A stretch of DNA of 64,000 nt from Streptomyces musisoli (GCF_016741855.1 NZ_JAERRH010000003.1:124001-188000); one strand, 5' to 3'; positions 30,675 to 39,833 are shown, counted from the stretch's first letter. The notes: generated by a model from the sequence alone, not told the origin. Numbers and translations: made by a program.

Positions 30675-30851
30675 GCCTGCGTCTCCCTCCGCACTAGGTC
30701 TTGCTCGCGCGGGTGAGCTGAGCATCCTCGCAACGGCGTTCACAAATTATCAGTAACGTTTTCGAATGCCCTGCACATATGCCGGATAGAAAGCAACACT
30801 CATGAAACATTGAGATGCCCCCGGTCGGGCCTTGACGGCTAACCTGGGCAC

Positions 30852-31070
30852 ATGCCTCGCTACGAGTACCGCTGCCGGACCTGCGGCGACACGTTCGAAC
30901 TCAACCGTCCGATGGCGGAGTCCGCCGCTCCCGCCAGCTGCCCCGCGGGCCACGACGACACGGTGAAACTGCTGTCGACGGTGTCTGTGGGCGGCGTGTC
31001 GAACGCCCCCGCGCCGGCCCCGCGGGCCGGCGGGGGCGGAGGCTGCTGCGGCGGAGGCTGCTGCGGCTGA
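30852..31070 (+). CDS. FmdB-family zinc ribbon protein
   Basis: A 72-residue protein. The N-terminal half is the FmdB putative regulatory zinc ribbon: PRYEYRCRTCGDTFELNRPM (CxxC), with the second ligand group CPAGH about 20 residues later (one Cys replaced by His). The C-terminal tail is GGGGGCCGGGCCG, a cysteine/glycine run often seen in FmdB proteins and possibly metal binding. FmdB proteins are linked to formamidase/amidase expression in some bacteria; the general role is unknown. The GC-rich tail codons continue beyond the stop as a degenerate repeat. Confidence 0.85.
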   Translation: MPRYEYRCRTCGDTFELNRPMAESAAPASCPAGHDDTVKLLSTVSVGGVSNAPAPAPRAGGGGGCCGGGCCG

Positions 31071-31190
31071 GCGGACCGCTACGGCTGGGCAGGCCGGGCA
31101 GGCTGCTGCGGCTGGGCAGGCCGCTACAGCCGGCAGGCTGCTGCGGCTGGGCAGCCCGCCCCCACCGAGCAGCCTGCCCCCGCCGAGCAG
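31071..31190. repeat. Degenerate GGCTGCTGCGGCTGGGCAG repeats after FmdB
   Basis: The plus strand contains three to four imperfect copies of GGCAGGCTGCTGCGGCTGGG (near 31080, 31098, 31135), plus inverted forms CAGCCTGCCCCCGCCGAGCAG at 31160-31190. They resemble the cysteine/glycine codons that end the FmdB gene, as if slippage had copied them past the stop. Confidence 0.6.
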
Positions 31191-31194
31191 CCGA

Positions 31195-31480
31195 CGGGCG
31201 TTGGCCAACGCGTGTTGACCTGGGCCCGTCGGCTTTCGTCCGGTGATGTGCGGGTTTGCTCCACAGTTGTTGACCTTCGCCCGTTGGCCTACAGGTGTTG
31301 GTCTACGGGCGTTGGCCCACGCCCGTTGGCCTCCATCCGTTGCCCCACCCCTGCACCTGTGGGGGTTGACCCACGAGCGCCACGAGCGCTGGTATACACC
31401 TGTTGGTCCACGGGCGTTGGCCCCCATCCGCTGGCCCGCACCCGTTGGTCTACGGATGTTGGCCAACTTCCGTGGACCCT
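31195..31480. repeat. Tandem degenerate ~17-bp GTTGGCC repeats
   Basis: About 14-16 units of the form GTTGGYCYACGGGC run head to tail, for example GGTGTTGGTCTACGGGCG and TTGGCCCACGCCCG around 31290-31325 and again at 31400-31455. Codons stop in several frames on the plus strand. It fills the gap between the FmdB and HAD genes and reaches the HAD 3' end. Confidence 0.7.
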
Positions 31481-32304
31481 GCCGTGGAGCCTGCCGTGGA
31501 CCCCCGTGCCGCCCTCAGGAATTCCCTGAGGATGCGCTCCCCCGCCAGCACGCCCCGCTCCGGCAGCGCGCCGATCCGCGGCGCGCCCCAGCCGCTGTCG
31601 GCCAGTTCGCCATGGCCGGGGCGCCAGCCCCGGTCCGCCGCCAGCAGCAGGTCCGCGTCGAGCAGCGAGTCCCCGGCGGCCAGGGTCAGCTCCGCGCCGG
31701 TGCGGCGCGCCACCTCCCGGACGGCCGCGCTCTTGGTCAGCGGCTTCGGGACGGCGTAGATCTTGCGGCCCTGGAGGGACACCGTCCAGCCGCGGTTCTC
31801 CGCCCACACGGCCAGCTCCTTCACCCAGTCCGCGGGCAGCAGCTCGCGCTCGACCACCAGGTAGGCGAAGAGGTCCTCGGCGACCCGGTGCTTGCGCACC
31901 CACACCGGGTCGGCGGAGCGCAGCAGGTGCTCCTGGACCTCCGCCAGCGGCGCGCACTCGTCGGCGAGCCGTGCCTGCACGCCCGCGTGCCAGCCGGCGT
32001 CCGTGACCCCGTCGACCAGCAGCTGCCCGCCGTTGGCGCAGATCGCGTACTTCGGCGGCGGGCCGGGCAGGTTGATGCGCTGGTACTGCTTGCGCGTCCG
32101 GGTCGTGGTCGGCACGAAGACGGCCGTGTCGCCGAGGTCGGCCAGCAGCCCGGCCGCGGTCTCCGTCATGTAGGAGAGCGGCTTGGCCTCGTGCACCTCC
32201 ACGCACAGCAGCCGGGGCGCCCGCGCGTCCGGCATGGTCAGCGCGAGGGCCGCCGAGGAGTAGATGAGCGTACGGTCGAGGTCGCTCGCCACCAGCACCG
32301 GCAT
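31450..32304 (-). CDS. HAD-family phosphatase of the Ter biosynthetic arm
   Basis: A 284-residue HAD hydrolase of the Cof/sucrose-phosphatase-like type. Motif I is VLVASDLDRTLIYSS, motif II is VPTTTRTRKQYQRI, the Lys motif is around VPKPLTKSAAVREVA, and motif IV is LAAGDSLLDADLLLAADRG. The KYAICANGGQLLVDG block is typical of this group in Ter-associated operons. ATG overlaps the PRTase stop by one base (TGATG), so it is the third gene of the aldolase-PRTase-HAD operon and likely dephosphorylates the pathway product. The last 20 residues (ARGSTAGSTAGSTEV) derive from repeat expansion and are probably dispensable. Confidence 0.85.
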   Translation of the reverse strand: MPVLVASDLDRTLIYSSAALALTMPDARAPRLLCVEVHEAKPLSYMTETAAGLLADLGDTAVFVPTTTRTRKQYQRINLPGPPPKYAICANGGQLLVDGVTDAGWHAGVQARLADECAPLAEVQEHLLRSADPVWVRKHRVAEDLFAYLVVERELLPADWVKELAVWAENRGWTVSLQGRKIYAVPKPLTKSAAVREVARRTGAELTLAAGDSLLDADLLLAADRGWRPGHGELADSGWGAPRIGALPERGVLAGERILREFLRAARGSTAGSTAGSTEVGQHP

Positions 32305-34829
32305 CAGAGTTTCACCGCCTTGCCGTCGGCGCCCGTGGCGCCCCGCGTGTACCGGGGGTGGATCAGCCCGACGCAGGTGTAGGGCAGGTCGCCGGCCTCC
32401 TCCACCGGCACGCCGCGCTGCTCGGCGAGCAGCCGCACGTGGTCCAGGTCGGCGCCGGCCCCCGCCCGGGCGAGGATCTTCCACGGCACCCGGCGCAGCA
32501 GCACCCGGGTGGTCTCGCCGACGCCGGGCTTGACCAGGTTCACGTCGTGGATGCCGTACTCCTCGCTGATCCGCTCGACCGCCCGCCAGCCCGCCCAGGT
32601 CGGGGTGCGGTCGGCGGCCAGCAGCTCCTTCACCGCCTCCTCGACGGTGTCCGCCACCTCGGGGAAGCGGGCGGAGACGGCGTCCAGGAAGGCCACGGAG
32701 ACATCGGCGCCGGCGAGTTCGCGGTAGAACTTGGCGCCGTGGAAGTCGTCCGGGCCGACGAGGTCGGCGCGCAGGACCGTCCGCGAGATCAGGCCGGAGA
32801 CGGTCGAGTTCAGGCAGGCGGAGGGGATGAGGAAGTCCTCGCGGGTGCCGTAGGTGCGCACGCAGGAGCCGGGGTCGGCGAGGACGGCGATCTCCGGGTC
32901 GAAGCCGGTGATGCCCTCCTTCGCCTCGAACTCCTCCACCGCTTGGGCGAGTTCGCGGGTGATGGCGCCCTTGCCGGTCCAGCCGTCGACGAAGACGACG
33001 TCCCGGGGGTCGTGGTGGGCGGCGAGCCAGCGCAGCGCGTTGGCGTCGATGCCCCGGCCGCGCACGATCGAGACGGCGTAGTGCGGGAGGTCCAGTCCGT
33101 GCCGGAACCGGGCCCAGCGGCGCATGAGGATGCCGACCGGGGTGCCCGCGCGGGCCAGGGAGACCAGCACCGGGCGGGGCGAGCGCTCGGCGATGACGGT
33201 CTCGGTCACGACGCCGACGGCACGGGCGATCCGGGCGGCCGACGCGTCGAGGGCCGCGTGGAACAGCCGCTGGTACTGCTCGCTGGGCTGGTACTCCACC
33301 GGCAGCGACTCGGCGTAGTGCGCGCCGCCGCTCTGGATGGCCTCCTCCCGCTCCTCGGTCGGCGCCTCCAGGGTGACGGCGGAGAGGTCCTGGAGCAGCC
33401 AGCCGACCTCCTCCGGTGCGTACGAGGAGAATGCGGGGCCGCGGAGGGGCTCGGGCAGCATGGCCGGCCTTTCGGGGGCGTGCGGGACGTACGACGGTAC
33501 GACCGCGAGCAGGACGTGCGGGGCGTGCGCGGCGAGTCGGGCCAGCAGGCCGTCGGGCGCGTGCAGGGCGGGGGTGTCGGCGACGGAGTCGACCACGGCG
33601 ACCACGGCGTCGAAGCCGCCGCCGGCGACGTTGTAGGCGTAGCGCTCGCCGGGGCCGTCGGCGGGGTCGTCGTGGGCGGCGAAGACCAGGCGGCTGCGGA
33701 TAGCGTAGCCGGGGTCGTCGACCGCGAGGACGGGCGAGCGAGTGGTGGTGGAGAAGCGCACCTCGGCCGCTGTCAGCCGCTCCAGCTCGTGGGCGAGGCG
33801 CAGCGGGGCGTACATCAGCTCCTCGAAGCCGAGGACGAGTACGCGACCGGCGCCGTCGGGCAGGGCCTCGCAGATGCGGCCGGCCATGGCGGGCAGCGCG
33901 GCCTCCAGGCGGGCCCGGTGGGCGGGCGTGAAGCCGTGCCGGCCGCCGTCGGGGAGACCGGGGGGCCAGTGCAGGTCGACCTCGGTGACGCGGTGCGGCC
34001 GTGGCGGCTCCCCGGGGGCGCCCGGAGCCGTGGGACCGGCCGCGGCGGGGCCGGCGGACGGACCGGCCGCGGCGGGGCCGGCGGACGGACCGGCCGCGGC
34101 GGGGCCGGCGGACTCGTGCCGGGCGACCAGCTCCTGGCCCTTCTCCAGGACGCCCTCCGGCAGGGTCACGGTCCCGCGGGCGGCGGCGATCACCTCCACC
34201 CGTGCCCCGAGGCCCTCGGCGAACCGCCGGAGGCGTTCCGTGTCCTCGGGCGAACGCATGTCGACCAGCGCGACCACCACGTAGCGCCGTCGCGGATAGC
34301 GCTGGTGCAGGTCACGGATGGTGTTCAGGACGGTGTTGCCGGTGGAGAACTCGTCGTCGACGAGAACCAGCGGGCCGGTGCCCGACAGCAGCCGCGGGTC
34401 CTCGGGGAGCAGCAGGTGCGACGTGGCGTGGGAATGCGACTCCTCGAAGCCGCCCGCCGGGGCCACCCCGGCCACCGGCCGGCGGGTGGAGTGCAGGTAC
34501 GGCGCCGTACCCAGTCCGTCGGCCACCGCGTGGCCCAGCCCGGTCGCGGTCTCCGCGTAGCCGAGGACGACCGCGGTGGCCGCCTCCGCGTCGCCGAGCA
34601 GGTCACGGACGCGGCGGCCCAGCCGCAGACCGTGGTCGTAGACGACGGACGGCGACTGGGGGACGTGCTTGCCGAGGACGTTCGAGACCAGCAGGTGGGC
34701 CCGCTTGGGGTTGCGGCGCAGGGCCAGCCCGAGCAGGGCCGGCAGCCCGTCGTCGCCCACGAGTGCGACCCCGAGCCGCTCGGCGACCCAGGTGCCGGAC
34801 CAGACCCCGTCGTTCACTGCGTTGTTCAT
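32304..34829 (-). CDS. Phosphoribosyltransferase-TRSP-StiP fusion of the Ter biosynthetic arm
   Basis: An 841-residue multidomain protein. Residues 1-240 are a type I phosphoribosyltransferase with PRPP loop LVLVDDEFSTGNTVLNTIR. Then comes a low-complexity linker (AAAGPSAGPAAAGPSAGPAA, from 36-bp tandem units), a TRSP-like region with VLGFEELMYAPLRLAHEL, and from about residue 500 a second PRTase-like domain of the StiP family, with HYAESLPVEYQPSEQYQRLF, VLVSLARAGTPVGILMRRW and DVVFVDGWTGKGAITREL. In other genomes these are often separate Ter-linked genes; here they are one chain. The predicted role is making a nucleoside-like compound from PRPP. It is the middle gene of the operon. Confidence 0.85.
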   Translation of the reverse strand: MNNAVNDGVWSGTWVAERLGVALVGDDGLPALLGLALRRNPKRAHLLVSNVLGKHVPQSPSVVYDHGLRLGRRVRDLLGDAEAATAVVLGYAETATGLGHAVADGLGTAPYLHSTRRPVAGVAPAGGFEESHSHATSHLLLPEDPRLLSGTGPLVLVDDEFSTGNTVLNTIRDLHQRYPRRRYVVVALVDMRSPEDTERLRRFAEGLGARVEVIAAARGTVTLPEGVLEKGQELVARHESAGPAAAGPSAGPAAAGPSAGPAAAGPTAPGAPGEPPRPHRVTEVDLHWPPGLPDGGRHGFTPAHRARLEAALPAMAGRICEALPDGAGRVLVLGFEELMYAPLRLAHELERLTAAEVRFSTTTRSPVLAVDDPGYAIRSRLVFAAHDDPADGPGERYAYNVAGGGFDAVVAVVDSVADTPALHAPDGLLARLAAHAPHVLLAVVPSYVPHAPERPAMLPEPLRGPAFSSYAPEEVGWLLQDLSAVTLEAPTEEREEAIQSGGAHYAESLPVEYQPSEQYQRLFHAALDASAARIARAVGVVTETVIAERSPRPVLVSLARAGTPVGILMRRWARFRHGLDLPHYAVSIVRGRGIDANALRWLAAHHDPRDVVFVDGWTGKGAITRELAQAVEEFEAKEGITGFDPEIAVLADPGSCVRTYGTREDFLIPSACLNSTVSGLISRTVLRADLVGPDDFHGAKFYRELAGADVSVAFLDAVSARFPEVADTVEEAVKELLAADRTPTWAGWRAVERISEEYGIHDVNLVKPGVGETTRVLLRRVPWKILARAGAGADLDHVRLLAEQRGVPVEEAGDLPYTCVGLIHPRYTRGATGADGKAVKL

Positions 34830-34856
34830 GCGTTCCTTGGTGAGGTGGCGAAAGGT

Positions 34857-36023
34857 TCAGCCGGGTATTCCGGCGGCGAGCAGTTCCACGAAGCCGACGT
34901 CCTCCTTGGCGACGCCGAACGCCTCGGCGCGCAGCAGGGTCCGCTCGGCCCAGGCGCGGTGCGGCTTCACCTCGTTCATCTTGTTCGTGTAGGCCGACCG
35001 GAGTACACCCCCGCCGCCGCGTTCCGGCCGCAGGATGTCCTGTGCGTCGCTGAACTCCTCGTGGCTGACCACGGAGAGCGCGTGCACGGGCAGGACGTGG
35101 GAGGGGTGGATGCAGGTCTTGCCGAGCAGGCCGTTGGCCTGGTCGAGGGAGATCTCCCGGAGCAGTCCGTCCATGGCGTGCTCGATGAGCCTCTCGCGCA
35201 GCTCGACGGCCTGCACCTCAAGGAAGGGGCTCTGCCTCAGCTGTGGCTTGAACATGCGCTCGGACGCGCGGAAGTACTCCCAGACCGGACCGGTGACGGT
35301 GAAGCCGGTGCCGTCGGCCCGGGCGAGCATGTTCACGACGTCGGCGATCACCGAGGCGACGATCTGGACGTCGTAGGCGGTCATGTCCGGGGCGCGGCGC
35401 AGGCCGTAGGAGGAGCAGAAGTCGGTGACGCCGAGGCGGAGGGCCAGCACCCGGTCGCGGTACTTGTCGACGGCCCGGGAGATGCCTTCCAGGGTCTCCA
35501 CGCGCGACTCGCGGTAGAGCAGCTCGGGCGACTCCAGGACCGGCATGGCGAAGAGCCGGCGGCCGCCGGCGTTCTCGGCCGCGGTCAGGGCGTCCAAAAA
35601 GGGGGTGCCGCGCTCTTCGGTGAACTTGGGCAGCACGAACCCGGAGAGCAGGCGCACGGCCGGGCCGAGGCGGTGGGTCAGGTCCGGGATCTGCTCGGGG
35701 GCGCGCACCCGGATGAACAGCAGCGGCGGCTGGGCGCCGGGCCGGGCGGCGAGGTCGGCGAACTGCCGGACGAGGTTCTCCTCGCCCGCCGCGACGTCCG
35801 CGTCGTCGATGGAGTCCTCCAGGCACAGCACCATCGAGACCACGCCGCTCGCGGCCTGCTTGAGGATGTCGTCGGCGAGCCGGGGCCGGGTGGCCGGGCT
35901 GTACAGCGTGGCGCCCAGGGCCGCGGCGAGCAGCCGGGCCGGGGAGTCGGCGGTGAACGCGCACGGCTCCCGGTGGAAGAGGCGCTGTCGCACCTCTGGG
36001 GCTATGTGCCCGAAATGACGCAT
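34857..36023 (-). CDS. HpcH/HpaI aldolase / citrate-lyase-beta-like protein of Ter arm
   Basis: A 388-residue TIM-barrel protein of the CitE/HpcH superfamily. VVSMVLCLEDSIDDADVAAGE carries the conserved acidic metal-binding pair, LLFIRVRAPEQIPDL the conserved Arg, FVLPKF and FAMPVLESPELLYRE the barrel strands with the second Glu, and LGVTDFCSSYGLRR a late conserved loop. It is the Ter-linked C-C lyase family often annotated as citrate lyase. It would condense or cleave a CoA- or keto-acid substrate supplying the nucleoside-like metabolite. First gene of the operon; ATG 36023. The promoter lies in the divergent gap to a TerD gene. Confidence 0.85.
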   Translation of the reverse strand: MRHFGHIAPEVRQRLFHREPCAFTADSPARLLAAALGATLYSPATRPRLADDILKQAASGVVSMVLCLEDSIDDADVAAGEENLVRQFADLAARPGAQPPLLFIRVRAPEQIPDLTHRLGPAVRLLSGFVLPKFTEERGTPFLDALTAAENAGGRRLFAMPVLESPELLYRESRVETLEGISRAVDKYRDRVLALRLGVTDFCSSYGLRRAPDMTAYDVQIVASVIADVVNMLARADGTGFTVTGPVWEYFRASERMFKPQLRQSPFLEVQAVELRERLIEHAMDGLLREISLDQANGLLGKTCIHPSHVLPVHALSVVSHEEFSDAQDILRPERGGGGVLRSAYTNKMNEVKPHRAWAERTLLRAEAFGVAKEDVGFVELLAAGIPG

Positions 36024-36198
36024 TTGACTCCCTCAAGATGCGAGCCGAGCCTCTGGGTTCGGTAAAGGGTGGCCGGTAATAGTACGTAGGGATCCATGTC
36101 GGGGGTTCCCGGCGGGCATGAATTTCCGGTGACTCGCCCGTGTCGGCGCATAGCCCCCCGCATTGTCGTGACCAGGACCGAGAGGGCAGGATGACCGC

Positions 36199-36999
36199 AT
36201 GACGCACGCGATGCTGAAGGGGTCGAACGTCCCGCTGGAGGCCACCACGGTGCGCGCCGTGCTGCGCTGGACGCCCGGGCAGGGGGTCCCGGACGTGGAC
36301 GTGTCGGCGCTGCTGCTGGGCTCTGACGGCCGTGTGCGCTCCGACGAGGACTTCGTCTTCTACAACCAGCCCCGGCACCCCTCGGGGAAGGTGTGGCGGC
36401 TCGGCAAGAAGCGGATCGCCGAGACGCTGACCGACACGATCCAGACAGAGCTCTCCGGCGTCGAACCGGGCGTCGGCCGGATTCTGCTGGTCGCCTCCGC
36501 GGACGGGATCGCCTTCGACCAGGTGCCGGCCCTGGGGATCCTGCTGTACGACGCGGCCGCCGACGGGGAGCCGCTGGCCCGGTTCGACATCAAGCCGGAG
36601 ACGGGCGCGGAGACGGCGCTGATCTGCGGTGAGCTGTACCGGCGCGGGGAGGGCTGGAAGTTCCGGGCGCTGGGTGAGGGCTACTCGAACGGGCTGAAGG
36701 GGCTCGCCACGGACTTCGGCATCTCGGTGGACGAGTCGGAGGCGGCGGAGGACCGGGCCGCGGGTGAGCCGGCGTCCCTGCCGCTGCCTCCGGAGCAGCC
36801 GACGTCGGCGGTGCCGGCGCAGCAGCCCGCGTACGGCTATCCGCAGCCGGCGTCGTCGCAGGCGGCGTACGGGTACCCGCAGCCGGCCTCCGCGCAGCCG
36901 TCGTACGGCTACCCCCAGTCCCCGCCGGCGCAGGTGCCGGTGGGTGCCGATCCGAACTTCCGGCTGCCGCCGCAGGGGCCGCAGTTCATCGGGCGGTAG
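36199..36999 (+). CDS. TerD-domain protein with C-terminal YGYPQP repeats
   Basis: A 266-residue protein. Residues 1-175 are a TerD beta-sandwich: [27 protein letters not shown], a DTIQTELS strand, [37 protein letters not shown] and [12 protein letters not shown]. The Ca2+-binding Asp residues of classical TerD (DLDASA) are mostly kept (DVDVSA). The tail has three repeats of AYGYPQPAS and a [10 protein letters not shown] end, giving a flexible Pro/Gln/Tyr-rich C-terminus. Such tails may mediate assembly. It is divergent from the aldolase operon, which suggests joint regulation. ATG 36199, with an in-frame ATG at 36211 as alternative. Confidence 0.87.
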   Translation: MTHAMLKGSNVPLEATTVRAVLRWTPGQGVPDVDVSALLLGSDGRVRSDEDFVFYNQPRHPSGKVWRLGKKRIAETLTDTIQTELSGVEPGVGRILLVASADGIAFDQVPALGILLYDAAADGEPLARFDIKPETGAETALICGELYRRGEGWKFRALGEGYSNGLKGLATDFGISVDESEAAEDRAAGEPASLPLPPEQPTSAVPAQQPAYGYPQPASSQAAYGYPQPASAQPSYGYPQSPPAQVPVGADPNFRLPPQGPQFIGR

Positions 37000-37116
37000 T
37001 CGAGCCGCCCGCCGGCTGAGGACCGGGGGCCGTGCGGCGGCGGGGGGTCGTCCGGGCTGATCGCGTCCACGCTGCGGGGGCCGCGCATCGGTACGGCCCC
37101 ATCCGGACGGAAGGCC

Positions 37117-37854
37117 CTAGCGGTCGGCCTTCGCCTTGTAGCCCCGGCCCCACTGAAGGCCCCAGCCGTAGAGGCGGTCCAGTTCGCCCTGGAAGCCGTA
37201 GACGAACTTCACCTCGCGGCGGACGATCAGTTCGTCCTTGACGTTCTCGATCATGACCACGGCGCAGGAGCGGGCCTGGGGGTGGCGCTCGTCCAGGCCT
37301 ATCTCGATGCGGGGTCCGTTGCTCGGGTAGAGGGTGACGATGGCGTGGGTACGGTCGAAGGCGGGGGTCTGGTCGTAGATGTAGACGAAGACCAGCATCC
37401 GCTTGAGGGCGTCCCGGTGGTCGAGGTTGACGTACATCGTCTCGCCCGACGCCGAGCCGAACCGGTCGTCGCCGCTGAGTTTTATGTACGGCGGTGCGTT
37501 GACGTCCCCCAGGTAGCCGCCGAGCGGCTGTACGACGCCCTTCGTGCCGTCGGTCAGCTCGTACAGGCAGCCGAGGTCGAGGTCGACGTTGACCATGCTC
37601 TGGCCGTGCCCGAGGACCTCCGGCGGCTTCAGGGCCTTGAAGGGGTGCCGGAAGAGGCTGGTGCGCTGGGCTCCGTCGAAGTCGGAGGTCCGCATCCGCC
37701 AGGTGAGGTTGACGCGCAGGTGACCGGTGGCCGCGTCCTGCTTGGTCAGGGACACCGTCTGGTGCCGCCTGGTCAGCTCGATGGCGTTGGTCGACGCGTT
37801 GCCCGAGTCGAAGTCGGCGGCGCGCCCGCCCAGCAGCCCGTCGAAGAAACCCAT
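37117..37854 (-). CDS. TerA-like tellurium-resistance family protein
   Basis: A 245-residue protein that looks like a TerD-superfamily beta-sandwich of TerA type: ELTRRHQTVSLTKQDAATGHLRVNLTWRMRT, MVNVDLDLGCLYELTDGTKGVVQPLGG, LSGDDRFGSASGETMYVNLDHRDALKRMLVFVYIYDQTPAF, then RTHAIVTLYPSNGPRIEIGLDERHPQARSCAVVMIENV. The DLDLGCLYE Asp pair corresponds to the Ca2+ site of TerD proteins. The glycine-rich start FFDGLLGGRA resembles membrane-associating N-termini. It is the last gene of the four-gene Ter operon running leftward from terD. Confidence 0.82.
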   Translation of the reverse strand: MGFFDGLLGGRAADFDSGNASTNAIELTRRHQTVSLTKQDAATGHLRVNLTWRMRTSDFDGAQRTSLFRHPFKALKPPEVLGHGQSMVNVDLDLGCLYELTDGTKGVVQPLGGYLGDVNAPPYIKLSGDDRFGSASGETMYVNLDHRDALKRMLVFVYIYDQTPAFDRTHAIVTLYPSNGPRIEIGLDERHPQARSCAVVMIENVKDELIVRREVKFVYGFQGELDRLYGWGLQWGRGYKAKADR

Positions 37855-37942
37855 TCCCGCCCCCAGTAACCCGTTGTGACGCCGGCGGGGCGGCCGACCG
37901 CGTCGGCCGCCCCGCTCAGAGCGTTCCTCACCCGCCGGGGTG

Positions 37943-39082
37943 TCACACCCCGGAGGAGACCTCGGCCTTCTCGTCGGTGCCCTCGCCGGACGCGGCCAGC
38001 GCGCGGTTGCGGCGGACCGAGGAGAAGAAGGACCAGGCGATCAGGAGGACACCGACGAGACCGGTGATGACCTCGTGGATCTCGTACTGGATGGTGACCA
38101 TGAGGATCACGGCCAGGGCGCCGATGGCGTAGTGGGCGCCGTGCTCGAGGTAGACGTAGTCGTCGAGGGTGCCCTGGCGGACCAGGTACACGGTCAGCGA
38201 CCGGACGTACATCGCGCCGATGCCGAGGCCGAGGGCCATCAGGACGATGTCGTTGGTGATGGCGAAGGCGCCGATCACGCCGTCGAAGGAGAAGGACGCG
38301 TCCAGGACCTCCAGGTAGAGGAACATGAAGAACGCGGCCTGGCCGGCCAGGACGATCGCCGGCTTCTGCTTGCCGCTGCGGGCGGCCTCTTCCTCCTCCT
38401 CGTGCTCGCGCTCCTCCTCTTCCTCCAGCTTGTCCTCGAAGTAGCCGGAGAGACCGCCGACGATCATGTACGTGATCAGGCCGGCGATGCCGGCGATGAG
38501 GACCGTCTGGGCCTTGTCCACATGGGCGCCGCCGTGCTGGTGGGCGTGGGTGGCGAAGGTGAAGGAGGTGATGAGCAGGACGATCAGGGCGATGCAGACC
38601 GACAGCATGTCGACCTTGCCGAGCTTGGCCAGGGGCCGCTCGATCCAGCGCAGCCACTGGATGTCCCGGTCCTCGAAGATGAAGTCGAGGAAGATCATCA
38701 ACAGGAACATGCCGCCGAAGGCGGCGATCGCCGGGTGGGCGTCGGTGACCAGTTCCTGGTAGCGGTCCTTGTTGTTGAGCGCGAGGTCGACGGCCTCGAT
38801 CGGGCCCATCTTCGCGCTGATCGCGACGATGACGACGGGGAAGACCAGTCGCATGCCGAAGACGGCGATGAGGACGCCGACCGTGAGGAAGATCTTCTGC
38901 CAGAAGGCATTCATCTTCTTCAGGATCCCGGCGTTGACCACCGCGTTGTCGAAGGACAGCGAGATCTCCAGGATGGCCAGGATCGCCACGACGCCGAAGG
39001 CGGTCCACCCCCCGTAGAACGCCGCCGCGACCAGACCGAGCGCGGTGACCGCGAACGACCAGCCGAAGGTTTTGAGAAGCAC
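37943..39082 (-). CDS. DUF475/TerC-like integral membrane protein
   Basis: A 379-residue polytopic membrane protein with 8-9 helices. The TerC-family signature ILEISLSFDNAVVNAGIL (about residues 36-53) and its repeat LEVLDASFSFDGVIGAFAITND have the acidic residues in the membrane that define the family. A cytosolic segment DKLEEEEEREHEEEEEAA is strongly acidic and could bind cations. THAHQHGGAHVDKAQ gives a histidine cluster in another loop. TerC proteins are the membrane partner of TerD and are linked to Mn2+ and metal-stress handling. ATG 39082. Part of the terD-terD-DUF475-TerA operon, with an attenuator-like hairpin upstream. Confidence 0.87.
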   Translation of the reverse strand: MLLKTFGWSFAVTALGLVAAAFYGGWTAFGVVAILAILEISLSFDNAVVNAGILKKMNAFWQKIFLTVGVLIAVFGMRLVFPVVIVAISAKMGPIEAVDLALNNKDRYQELVTDAHPAIAAFGGMFLLMIFLDFIFEDRDIQWLRWIERPLAKLGKVDMLSVCIALIVLLITSFTFATHAHQHGGAHVDKAQTVLIAGIAGLITYMIVGGLSGYFEDKLEEEEEREHEEEEEAARSGKQKPAIVLAGQAAFFMFLYLEVLDASFSFDGVIGAFAITNDIVLMALGLGIGAMYVRSLTVYLVRQGTLDDYVYLEHGAHYAIGALAVILMVTIQYEIHEVITGLVGVLLIAWSFFSSVRRNRALAASGEGTDEKAEVSSGV

Positions 39083-39110
39083 TGGCTACCCCATCGTGTT
39101 TGGGGGGTAC

Positions 39111-39131
39111 CTCCCAGACGAAGTCTGGGGG
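39111..39131 (-). terminator. Hairpin between terD and DUF475 gene
   Basis: On the minus strand the 9-bp arms include CCCAGAC/GTCTGGG around a 3-base loop (TTC). It lies between the terD stop (39159) and the DUF475 start (39082), so it probably reduces but does not prevent read-through within the operon. Confidence 0.6.
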
Positions 39132-39158
39132 ACTGTTTCCCCCGCGCCGTACTCGGCT

Positions 39159-39737
39159 TTACGAAACGTTGACTCCGAAGTCTAGAGCGATGCCTCGCAA
39201 GCCCGACGCGTACCCCTGACCCACTGCACGGAACTTCCACTCGCCCTGGTACCGGTACAGCTCACCGAAGATCATCGCGGTCTCGGTGGAGGCGTCCTCG
39301 CTCAGGTCGTAGCGCGCCAGCTCCTGGCCGTCGGCCTGGTTGACGACGCGGATGAAGGCGTTCGAGACCTGGCCGAAGGTCTGGCCGCGCTCGTCCGCCA
39401 TGTGGATCGAGACCGGGAAGATGATCTTCTCGCACTGCGGCGGGACCTTGGCGAGGTCCACCAGGATCGATTCGTCGTCACCCTCGCCCTCACCGGTGAG
39501 GTTGTCACCGGTGTGCTCCACGGAGCCGTCGGGGCTCTTGAGCTGGTTGTAGAACACGAACCACTCGTCGCCCAGCACCCGGTTGCCGGCGCCGCACAGC
39601 AGGGCGCTGGCGTCCAGGTCGAAGGGGGCGCCGGTGGTGGAGCGCGCGTCCCAGCCGAGCCCGATCAGGACGTTGGTGAGGTTCGGTGCGGCCTTGGAGA
39701 GGGAGACGTTGCCTCCCTTGGCGAGCGTGACGCCCAT
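39159..39737 (-). CDS. TerD family protein
   Basis: A 192-residue classic TerD/TerE-type protein. [20 protein letters not shown] is the standard N-terminus, FDLDASALL the Ca2+-binding motif, [20 protein letters not shown] the family core, and [23 protein letters not shown] with the [17 protein letters not shown] end. It is full length. It shares about two-thirds of its residues with the upstream paralogue (39834-40409), so this is a tandem duplication with divergence. TerD proteins associate with membranes and are linked to metal and oxidative stress. Confidence 0.93.
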   Translation of the reverse strand: MGVTLAKGGNVSLSKAAPNLTNVLIGLGWDARSTTGAPFDLDASALLCGAGNRVLGDEWFVFYNQLKSPDGSVEHTGDNLTGEGEGDDESILVDLAKVPPQCEKIIFPVSIHMADERGQTFGQVSNAFIRVVNQADGQELARYDLSEDASTETAMIFGELYRYQGEWKFRAVGQGYASGLRGIALDFGVNVS

Positions 39738-39833
39738 GATGCTGGTCCTCCCCTGGTGGTGCTTCTTTGGTTGTCCTGCACGTCCGGCGCCGCCCCCAAA
39801 CGGTGCGGCGCCGGACTAGAGGGCCGTGACGCG

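Noticed and set aside
30750..31466. Minus-strand frame over FmdB and the GTTGGCC satellite
   Set aside because: Antisense to a clear FmdB gene and to a satellite; repeated PTGxxQR peptides come from the repeat itself.
32358..36065. 1235-codon plus-strand open frame across the Ter operon
   Set aside because: It is opposite two well-defined enzymes. High GC at third codon positions suppresses stops on the complementary frame.
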